The notes below the pieces were generated by a model. It had not been told where the DNA came from, ran no database searches, and saw nothing but the letters and a program-made list of their open reading frames with translations. From NCBI GenBank assembly GCA_903845045.1, contig CAIMWA010000245.1, positions 1-40,275 of the forward strand: a DNA stretch of 40,275 nucleotides, given 5' to 3'. A program made the translations under genes and the position numbers. Source of the stretch: an uncultured delta proteobacterium. GTDB lineage: Bacteria; Myxococcota_A; Polyangia; Polyangiales; Ga0077539. Shown piece by piece: positions 29,345-40,275 of the stretch. Every line of letters begins with the position of its first letter. Position 1 is the first letter of the stretch.

Positions 29345-29372
29345 ATAGTATCGTTCGATTCATGAGTGTCAA
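29345..29372 (-). promoter_or_regulatory. hup promoter (sigma-70 type)
   Basis: On the minus strand, TTGACA (29372-29367) is a perfect -35 box and TACTAT (29350-29345) a 4/6 match to the -10 box, separated by 16 nt. The expected start near 29338 leaves a leader of about 50 nt with GGAGG before hup. The region is strikingly AT-rich for this chromosome. The spacer is occupied by one arm and the loop of an inverted repeat. Confidence 0.65.
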
Positions 29373-29380
29373 TCGAACGA
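29351..29380. repeat. Inverted repeat TCGTTCGATT-N10-AATCGAACGA over the hup promoter
   Basis: Perfect 10-bp arms (29351-29360 and 29371-29380) with a 10-nt centre. On the minus strand the repeat starts just before and within the -35 box and ends exactly at the -10 box. On the plus strand the ATG of the amidohydrolase gene (29362) lies in the centre. It therefore looks like an operator for a dimeric regulator. The arms carry the same CGTTCG/CGAACG core as the intragenic palindromes, but with a wider spacer. Confidence 0.7.
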
Positions 29381-30484
29381 CACGCCTCGGAGCCGCGGTC
29401 GCGCTGCTGTTTTCCGCGTGCCGCCCGCGCCCGGCAGGGGCACCCGATGCGCGAACGAGCTCGCCCGCGCTAGCCCAGGTCGCAATGTTTTCGCGTGCGT
29501 CTTTTCCAGTAATTGATGTCCACACTCACTTCGATCCCGGCGCGACGGCGCGGCAGCTCGCCATCATGGACGCGCAGAATGTTCGCTACGCGGTGAACCT
29601 CTCCGCGGGCTGGGCGGGCCAGGGTCTCGAGGAGGCTCTCGCGCAGGAGCGCGCGACCGGTGGCCGCATCGTCCCGTTCTGCATGATCGACTGGCAGGGA
29701 GCCGGCGCGCCCGGCTGGGTCGAGGCCTCCGTCGGTATCCTGCGGGCGTGCGCCGCGGCCGGCGTGCGCGGCTGGAAGATCCCGAAGGTGCTCGGGCTCG
29801 CGGCCGGTGACGGCCGGGGCAATCGGCTGCACGTCGACGACCCCATGCTCGACCCGATCTTCGAGGCGGCCTCGGCGCTCCGCCTCGTCGTGCTCATTCA
29901 CTCCGGCGATCCCCGCGCGTTCTTCGAGCCTGCGACGCCCTCCAACGAGCGCTGGGCGGAGCTTCGGGCGCACCCGCGTTGGAGCTTCGCCGATCCCCGC
30001 TATCCCCGGTGGTCGGAGATCCTCGACGAATTCGAGCGCCGCGTGCTCCGGCACCCTTCGCTGCGGTTCATCGGAGCCCACTTCGGCAACGCCGCCGAGG
30101 ACCCCGACCGCGTGGAGCGCCTGCTGCAACGTGCGCCCAACTACTACATCGACACCTCGGCGCGCATTCCCGAGTTCGGACGCCTCGATCCGGCGCGGAT
30201 GCGTGCGTTCTTTCTTCGCTGGCAGGACCGCATCCTCTTCGGGACGGACCTCGGGGTGGGGCCGGGCGAGTCGCCGCTGATGCTGGGTTCCACCGGCGAG
30301 AGCCCGCCGACCGCGGCCGAGGTCACGCGCTTCTGGCACGCCACGTGGCGCTATTTCGAGTCGAATGACCGCAATTTCGAACATCCCACGCCGATCCAGG
30401 GGAGTTGGACCATCTCCGGCATCGGACTTCCCCCGGAGGTGCTGCGCAAGGTCTATGGGACCAACGCCGCGCGGCTGCTCGGGC

Positions 30485-30501
<17 letters not shown>
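29362..30501 (+). CDS. Amidohydrolase-family (TIM barrel) lipoprotein
   Basis: A 379-aa protein. The ATG at 29362 gives a signal sequence ending LFSAC (Cys20). The rest is an Amidohydrolase_2-type metal-dependent hydrolase barrel. VIDVHTHFDPG supplies metal ligands His54 and His56. A Lys region follows in VRGWKIPKVLG, then VVLIHSGDP, RFIGAHFGN and RILFGTDLGVG with the catalytic/metal Asp. Export of such an enzyme as a lipoprotein is less common than the cytosolic form. Substrate unknown (hydrolase or decarboxylase of a cyclic or aromatic compound is possible). The start codon sits in the loop of an inverted repeat that also covers the divergent hup promoter, so the two genes may be controlled together. 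The 3' end overlaps the convergent EamA gene by 17 nt. Confidence 0.87.
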
Positions 30502-33463
<2,962 letters not shown>

Positions 33464-33473
33464 GGTGGGCTCC

Positions 33474-34499
33474 TCAGAAAGTCAGGCGCAGGCCCGAACC
33501 GGTGAACTGCGCGCGCGCCGGCGCGGCCTCGTGGGCAGGTGCCGGGGCAGCACCCCGACGGTCGGCGAAGTAGACGACCACGGCGACGCCGGCCGAGAGC
33601 AGCGCAGCGCTGAAGCCGACGTCGGACAGCAGCGCGTTGCGACGGCCCGTGTCGTAGAGGTCCTGCGTGGGCGTGAGGCTGTAGTCGCTCGAACTCGACA
33701 ACGCCATCACGCCGAAGACGGTCCCCATCACGGCGGCGGCGCCAGCGACCGACGCCGCAACCCAGACCGCCGGACCCGGACGACGCGACGCATGGGTCGG
33801 TGCGACCGGGACGGCCTGCACCGGCGGAGGCGCGAGCGGAGCGAGGGCGAGCGACACCAGCGCCGGGGTCCCGGGTTGCGCATCGATCTCCTGCTCCGCG
33901 GATCGAAAGCCCGTCAGCGTGGCGCGGATGCGATGGTGGCCGGGCGTCACTTCGACCGGAGCGGGGGTGTGCTCCGGCTGCACGACGTCATCGACGGCGA
34001 TCTCGGCGCCGGGCATCGAACTCGCCACGTTGATGCGGGCGGGGCGCTGGCGAAGCGTGGCGAGGCGCGCCTCCATCTGCTCGTGGTCCGCCGCGGCGGG
34101 CAGCTCGGCGAGGTAGCGCTCCAGCGCCGCGATGGCTTCGGGAACGCGGCCGAGGCGCTCGTTGCACTCCGCGATGGGCTTGAGCACCACGGGGTTCGAC
34201 CGCAACGCGAACGCGCGCTGGAACGCCACGAGGGCCTCGGGGAAGTGACCCGCCGTGAACTGCGTGGTGCCCTCGTTGTAGGCGGTGCGCGCATCGACGA
34301 GCGTCGTGTCGGCCGGGGCTGTGGGCGTCGTCGCCTGCGCCGCCGGGGCCGCTGCAGGAGCCGCAGCCGCTGGCGCCGCCGCAGCGGGCCGGGGGCCTCG
34401 GACCGGAGGACGGCGCTGTGCCTGGGCCGGTGCCGTCGCACCGATCGCCGCAAGCGCGCCCGCGAGAACCCATCGGCTTCGAGTGCGTCCGGTACTCAT
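33474..34499 (-). CDS. Secreted TPR / PEGA-domain protein with membrane anchor
   Basis: A 341-aa protein with a signal peptide cleaved after AQA (residue 27), an Ala/Pro-rich linker (28-65) and a TPR-like pair (about 68-130, ARTAYNEGTTQFTAGHFPEALVAFQRAF). A PEGA-like domain follows (about 150-215, with GAEIAVDDVV and PGHHRIRATLTGFRSAEQ), then two hydrophobic helices (about 243-268 and 290-315). The layout matches the product of 5636-7054 in smaller form, with one PEGA unit instead of three. It lies 34 nt after the kinase gene on the same strand. TTACCTT lies 9-15 nt before the ATG, and there is no clear Shine-Dalgarno. Confidence 0.87.
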   Translation of the reverse strand: MSTGRTRSRWVLAGALAAIGATAPAQAQRRPPVRGPRPAAAAPAAAAPAAAPAAQATTPTAPADTTLVDARTAYNEGTTQFTAGHFPEALVAFQRAFALRSNPVVLKPIAECNERLGRVPEAIAALERYLAELPAAADHEQMEARLATLRQRPARINVASSMPGAEIAVDDVVQPEHTPAPVEVTPGHHRIRATLTGFRSAEQEIDAQPGTPALVSLALAPLAPPPVQAVPVAPTHASRRPGPAVWVAASVAGAAAVMGTVFGVMALSSSSDYSLTPTQDLYDTGRRNALLSDVGFSAALLSAGVAVVVYFADRRGAAPAPAHEAAPARAQFTGSGLRLTF

Positions 34500-34533
34500 C
34501 GGCGCCGAAGGTAACCCAGGCGCCGACGGGGAT

Positions 34534-36401
<1,868 letters not shown>

Positions 36402-36405
<4 letters not shown>

Positions 36406-37286
36406 CGCTCCATCGGGGCCGCAGGATCCGCGGCCCACTCCGCCATCGAGCCGTCGTAGCTGCGCACCGGGCCGAGGCCCCGCGACGACAGCGCGACCGC
36501 CGCCATCGCGCTGCGAACGCCGCAGGTGCAGCACGTCACGATCTCACGCTGCGGATCCACGCCCGCCGCGCCGAGCACGCGCAGCAGCCGCGACGCCGGG
36601 AGCATCCGCCCGTCGGCGTCGAGCATCGACCGCCAGTCCACGTTCCGCGCACCGACGATGTGCCCGCCCCGCGCCTCGCCGTGCGGCGTCGCACCGCGGA
36701 ACTCCGCTGCGCTGCGCACGTCCACGATCTGTACGCGCGCCGCGTCGACGTCCTCTCGACGCGCCAGCAGGTCTCCGCGCGGGCGCGCCTCGAAGCGTCC
36801 CGCCGCCGCACGCGCGTGCGACGCCACCACCGGCCGGCCCGCCGACTTCCACGCGCTGAACCCGCCGTCGAGGAGCGCCACGTCGGGGTGCCCCAGCAGC
36901 GCCAGCAACCACGCCGCGTGCCCCTCTTCGCCCCAGCCGCCGGCGCCCCCGCCATAGATCAACGCGGGGCGACCGCCGTCGACGCCGAGCGCCGCCACGG
37001 ACTGCGCCAGCGCGCGCGCGTCGGGCTTCACCCTGCCGCGGGCCGAACCCTCGCCGGTGAACGACTGCCACGCGTACATCTGGGCGCCCGGGAGGTGCCC
37101 CTGGGCGAAGGCCGCCGCGTCGCGCGCGTCGAGCACGGCTGCGCCCCGCGAGAGGATCGCCGCCGCACCCCGGACGTCGACCACGCGCACCGGCACGCGC
37201 GGCGGTGGCACACCCATGCCCGCCGCCGAGGACGAGAACAGCGCCAGGGCCACGAAGGTGAGCGGAGCGAGCCACCGAAGGAGCAT
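36402..37286 (-). CDS. Exported two-domain rhodanese-like sulfurtransferase
   Basis: A 294-aa protein with an N-terminal hydrophobic signal (LLRWLAPLTFVALALFSSSAAG) and two rhodanese domains. The first has VLDARDAAAFAQGHLPGAQ; the second has IVDVRSAAEFRGATPHGEARGGHIVGARNVDW. The catalytic loop is VTCCTCGVRSAM, with C-x5-R spacing and two extra cysteines next to the expected active Cys. It probably moves sulfane sulfur in the periplasm, donor and acceptor unknown. I chose the ATG at 37286: the longer form begins at a TTG (37322) that is itself part of TTGACG, a plausible -35 box 17 nt from GATCGT. Its stop overlaps the kinase start. Confidence 0.88.
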
Positions 37287-37341
37287 GGGCTCGACGATCG
37301 TCCAGCGGTTCCGCCGCGTCAATCGTGGAATCCCCTAAATC

Positions 37342-38109
37342 TCAGGCGTTCGGCGAGAGCGGCTGTGCCGCGGCTGTGCCGTCGGCCTCCGCCGGGGGGC
37401 TCTCGGCACCCTTTGGCCCGGCATCGGAAGCGGTGTTTGTGCCGGTGTGTGCCTCCTCGGGCAGGGCGAGGGCGCGCACCCGGCGAAGAAGCTCCTCGCG
37501 CCCCTCGCCGGTCTCGCCGGAGACGCCGAGCACGGGCACGCCCAGCTCGCGCCGAGCCGACTCGACGGCGGCGCGCGCCTCGTTGCGCGAGAGCTTGTCG
37601 ATCTTCGTGAGGGCCACGACGGGGGTGCGGCGGATGTGCGCCAGCCACTCGAGGAGCTGCACGTCGTCGGGCTGGGGACCGCGGCGGCTGTCGATGAGCA
37701 CCACCACGACACGCAGCGAGGCGCGCCGGGCGACGTACTCCTCGAGGTGCACGCCCCAGCGCGCGCGCTCCTTGCGCGACCGATCGGCGAAGCCGTAGCC
37801 AGGGAGGTCGGCGACATGGAGCACGCTCCCGTCGCGAAGGCGAAGCTCGAAGAGCACCACGCCGCGGGTGCAGCCGGGGGTCTTCGACGTGCGGGCGAGG
37901 GCCCGGCGCTGCGCGATGCGGTTGAGCAGCGTCGACTTGCCTGCGTTGCTGCGACCCGCGAAGGCGATCTCGGGGCGCACCGGCGACGGCAGGCCGTGCC
38001 CCGGCCGGGCCTCGGCGAGGTACCGGGCCTCGAGGCAATCTAGCGGCGACGGAGCCGGCGGCGGAGCATCTCCGCGACGACCCGTACTTCCTCGACGCGG
38101 AGCATCCAT
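37342..38109 (-). CDS. engB: Ribosome-biogenesis GTPase EngB/YihA (start uncertain)
   Basis: A small Ras-like GTPase needed for 50S assembly. Motifs: G1 GRSNAGKST (52-60), G3 ADLPGYGFAD and G4 TKID, with the preceding PEIAFAGRSN typical of EngB. The conserved part starts near EARYLAEARPG. No ATG, GTG or TTG exists at that point; the nearest in-frame start is the ATG at 38109. That adds about 24 Pro/Arg-rich residues and overlaps murJ by 70 nt. The C-terminal 30 residues (after the last helix) are Ala/Pro/Glu-rich and not conserved in the family. The core match is strong; only the start is doubtful. Confidence 0.85.
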   Translation of the reverse strand: MDAPRRGSTGRRGDAPPPAPSPLDCLEARYLAEARPGHGLPSPVRPEIAFAGRSNAGKSTLLNRIAQRRALARTSKTPGCTRGVVLFELRLRDGSVLHVADLPGYGFADRSRKERARWGVHLEEYVARRASLRVVVVLIDSRRGPQPDDVQLLEWLAHIRRTPVVALTKIDKLSRNEARAAVESARRELGVPVLGVSGETGEGREELLRRVRALALPEEAHTGTNTASDAGPKGAESPPAEADGTAAAQPLSPNA

Positions 38110-39695
38110 GCGGCGAGCACATACACCGCTCCGAGCGCGACGCCACCTCCCACCGCGACGAATCGCACGCCCAGCCCGGGCCGAGCGAAGTCCACCGAGC
38201 GCGTGAGGAGCACCGCCGCGACGGCCGGAGGCACCGACGCCGCCACGATGCGGAGCAGCGCCTTCGCGAGGGAGCGCCAGTCGGGGCTCACGTGCCGTCG
38301 CACGCCCACGACCAGCAGCGCGAGCTGCACCAGCGTCGATCCCGCGATGGCCGCCGCGACCCCCGCGTGCCCCATGGGACCGCGGAGCGCCCAGGCGAGC
38401 GCCACGAAGGCGAGGAGGTCGACGAAGGAGATCCACACCGGGCCGCGGGGGTCCTGGGCGGCCGCGTAGGTCGCCGTGAACTGCCGCACGAGGGCGAGCA
38501 GCGCGACGTTCCCGGCCTGCCAGCGCAGCGACCGCACCACCTCGGCGACGCCCGCAGAGCCCAGCAGGCGAAAGCGTCCGTAGCCGTAGATGAGCGGGAC
38601 CACGGCCTCGCCGTAGGTCGCGAGCACCGCGGCGACGGGGACCGCGACGAAGGCCGCGATGCGCACCATGCGCGTGAGCAGCTCCGAGGCCTTGGCCCGG
38701 TCTCCGGCGGCGAAGGCCCCGGCAAGCTCCGGTAGGAAGGCGTTGGACACGGCGAGGATGAACACGCCCTGCGGGATGTCCGCGAGGCGCTGAGCGTAGT
38801 TGAAGTAGCTCGCCGCGCCGGTGGGCAGCGACGACAGGAAGCGGTTCGAGAGCACGACGTCGATCTGGTAGATCGCGAGGCCGAAGATGCCCGGCGCGAG
38901 AAGGGCACCGGCGCGCCGCACCGCAGGGTGGCGAAGGTCGAGCACGGGCCGTGGTCGCAGCCCGGCGCGGTGCAGCGCGGGCACCAGCGCCAGGAGCTGC
39001 AAGAGCCCTCCGAGGAGCGCCGCGAAGGCGAGCCCGTGGATGGCCGGGAGCCCCGCGCGCACGCAGACCGGGACGAAGATCGCCGGAGCGAGGAGGAACG
39101 CGACGTTGAGCAACGCCGGGGCGAAGGCGAGCGCCGCGACGCGCCCGACGGACTGCAGCGCCCCGATGCCCACCGCGGCCGTGCCCATGAAGAAGATGTA
39201 CGGAAACAGCCATCGCAGCAGCGAGACCGCGAGGGTGAAGCGCGCGCGGTCGCCGTTGAAATCGCCGGCCGTGGCGCGCAGCACGGGCTCCGCGAAGAGC
39301 ACGCCGAGCGCGCTCAGCGGGATCAGCACGAGCAGGCTCGCCGCGCGGATGCGCGAGATGGCCTCGCGGAGCGCGTCGTGGCGGGAGCCCTCGTCGGCCT
39401 GCGGCTCGTCGCCGGTGCGCAGCGTGAACGCCCGCGGTCCGCGGCGGAGCGCCTCGGAGAACACCGGGACGAAGGCCGACGACAACGCGCCCTCGGCGAG
39501 CAGGGCGCGCAGCGCGTTGGGAATGCGCCACGCGATGAAGAACGCATCGGTGGCCCCGAGGGGAAACGCCGCCGCGATGAGCGTCTCGCGCGCCATGCCG
39601 AGGACTCGCGAGAGCAGCGTGCCCGCGCTCAGCAGGCCCATGCGCCGCGCCACGGACGACTTCGGCGGGCCGCTCTGGTCCGGTGCGTCGGGCAT
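38040..39695 (-). CDS. murJ: Lipid II flippase MurJ/MviN
   Basis: A 551-aa inner-membrane protein with about 14 helices that flips lipid II for peptidoglycan synthesis. Family sequence: LLSAGTLLSRVLGMARETLIAAAFPLG, ATDAFFIAWRIPNALRALLAEGALSSAFVPVFSEAL, SNRFLSSLPTGAASYFNYAQRLADIPQGVFILAVSNAFLPEL, and conserved Arg/Asp in these loops. A charged, non-conserved insert follows the first helices (RTGDEPQADEGSRH). The ATG at 39695 has no Shine-Dalgarno; GGTACGTG ends 9 nt upstream. A TPR-like gene starts divergently 95 nt away. The 3' end overlaps engB. Confidence 0.94.
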   Translation of the reverse strand: MPDAPDQSGPPKSSVARRMGLLSAGTLLSRVLGMARETLIAAAFPLGATDAFFIAWRIPNALRALLAEGALSSAFVPVFSEALRRGPRAFTLRTGDEPQADEGSRHDALREAISRIRAASLLVLIPLSALGVLFAEPVLRATAGDFNGDRARFTLAVSLLRWLFPYIFFMGTAAVGIGALQSVGRVAALAFAPALLNVAFLLAPAIFVPVCVRAGLPAIHGLAFAALLGGLLQLLALVPALHRAGLRPRPVLDLRHPAVRRAGALLAPGIFGLAIYQIDVVLSNRFLSSLPTGAASYFNYAQRLADIPQGVFILAVSNAFLPELAGAFAAGDRAKASELLTRMVRIAAFVAVPVAAVLATYGEAVVPLIYGYGRFRLLGSAGVAEVVRSLRWQAGNVALLALVRQFTATYAAAQDPRGPVWISFVDLLAFVALAWALRGPMGHAGVAAAIAGSTLVQLALLVVGVRRHVSPDWRSLAKALLRIVAASVPPAVAAVLLTRSVDFARPGLGVRFVAVGGGVALGAVYVLAAWMLRVEEVRVVAEMLRRRLRRR

Positions 39696-39790
39696 CGACG
39701 GGGGCACGTACCACCGCCTCCGAAGCGCGAGCAACCATTCGGCGGCGCAACGGACGCGACGCGGACGTCGATGGTACGACGGGTGCCGCG

Positions 39791-40275
39791 ATGGGTCTCG
39801 TCGACCGCTTCGAGCGCCTTCTCGACCGCGTGATGCCGCCACCCGACGAGGCCGTGCGCGCGGTGCGTCGCGGCGTTGCGTTGCTCGAGCGCGGCGACGT
39901 CCGGGCCGCCCTCGCGTGTGCGTCCGAGGCCCGGCGCGTGGCGCCTTCGTGGCCGCCGGCGATGCTCCTCGCCGTCGATGCCCTCGAGGCGGGTGGCAGC
40001 CCCGGCGAGGCGCTCGCGGTGCTCGACGCGTTCGGCGCCGACGCGGACCTCCCGACGGAGGCCCTCGGAAGGGTCGTCGCGCTGGCGGCGGCGGTCGGTG
40101 ACGTGCGCCGGGCCCACGACGTGGAGCGGGCTTCGCGGGGTCGTCCTGCGCGCGACGCCGCGGGCCTCGCACGGAGGGTCCTCGTGGCCGCGGAGCGCTT
40201 CGAGGCGCGGGGCGAGGTCGCCGCGGCGGTCCACTTCGCGCGGGCGGCGGTCTCGGCGGACCCGGCGTCGGTGTC
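39791..40275 (+). CDS. TPR-like helical-repeat protein (3' partial)
   Basis: The frame from the ATG at 39791 stays open to the end of the window (161 codons, no stop). It begins MGLVDRFERLLDRVMPP and continues with Ala/Leu-rich helical pairs, for example VRRGVALLERGDVRAALACASEARRVAP and VLVAAERFEARGEVAAAVHFARAAVSADP, the pattern of TPR repeats. No signal peptide is seen, so it is probably cytoplasmic. GGTAC at 39773-39777 lies 13 nt before the start, mirroring the murJ side of this divergent spacer. Function unknown; the rest of the gene lies outside. Confidence 0.8.
   Translation, partial: MGLVDRFERLLDRVMPPPDEAVRAVRRGVALLERGDVRAALACASEARRVAPSWPPAMLLAVDALEAGGSPGEALAVLDAFGADADLPTEALGRVVALAAAVGDVRRAHDVERASRGRPARDAAGLARRVLVAAERFEARGEVAAAVHFARAAVSADPASV

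Noticed and set aside
37287..37322. Upstream TTG start for the rhodanese
   Set aside because: It would place basic residues before a clean signal peptide, and this TTG fits better as part of a TTGACG promoter box.

Overview
The window is about 40 kb of very GC-rich, gene-dense bacterial chromosome with no rRNA, tRNA, insertion sequence, CRISPR array or phage gene that I can recognise. The gene types point to a myxobacterium (Myxococcota, probably the Polyangia side; this is inferred from gene content, not from a marker gene): two Hanks-type Ser/Thr kinases each next to a secreted TPR/PEGA protein, several cysteine-repeat and glycine-rich surface lipoproteins, Asp/Ala/Thr-rich lipoproteins of very low complexity, and a lipoprotein amylase.

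Layout. 1-9655: a fibrinogen-like secreted protein (5' end outside the window), a large Cys-repeat/Gly-rich lipoprotein, a kinase plus TPR/PEGA pair, and a second Cys-repeat/Gly-rich lipoprotein on the other strand. 9769-15073: EVE-domain protein, OPT-family transporter, glutathione S-transferase-like protein, a small lipoprotein and formate-tetrahydrofolate ligase (fhs). 15057-22392: a surface-polysaccharide locus. On the minus strand lie a flippase and a coupled CDP-sugar operon (cytidylyltransferase, C-methyltransferase, 3,5-epimerase-like protein, SDR epimerase/reductase). Facing away on the plus strand are a CmcI-type O-methyltransferase and a family 2 glycosyltransferase. 22466-26771: RNase Y with 5-formyl-THF cyclo-ligase, and divergently thiC with a cytochrome c lipoprotein. 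26782-30501: GH13 lipoprotein, an HU/IHF-type protein, and an amidohydrolase lipoprotein. 30485-37286: a long minus-strand run of EamA transporter, enolase, repeat lipoprotein, TPR/PEGA protein, second kinase and rhodanese. 37342-40275: EngB GTPase, MurJ lipid II flippase, and the start of a TPR-like protein that runs out of the window.

Functional links. The polysaccharide genes look like the tail of an O-antigen/exopolysaccharide locus making and transferring a branched, probably O-methylated deoxysugar; the 4,6-dehydratase needed for this is not in the window. The two kinase + PEGA sets are probably signalling modules tied to the envelope. fhs and the 5-formyl-THF cyclo-ligase both feed folate one-carbon pools.

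The most unusual signal is a dispersed palindrome with core CGTTCG-N5-CGAACG. It sits inside three unrelated housekeeping genes (fhs, RNase Y, enolase), always in the same reading frame, encoding R-S-x-(A/T)-E-R. A relative with a wider spacer (N14) straddles the hup promoter and holds the start codon of the divergent amidohydrolase. A second recurrent signal is a TAC element, usually GGTAC, about 13-18 nt before many start codons that lack a Shine-Dalgarno sequence, which suggests leaderless transcripts.
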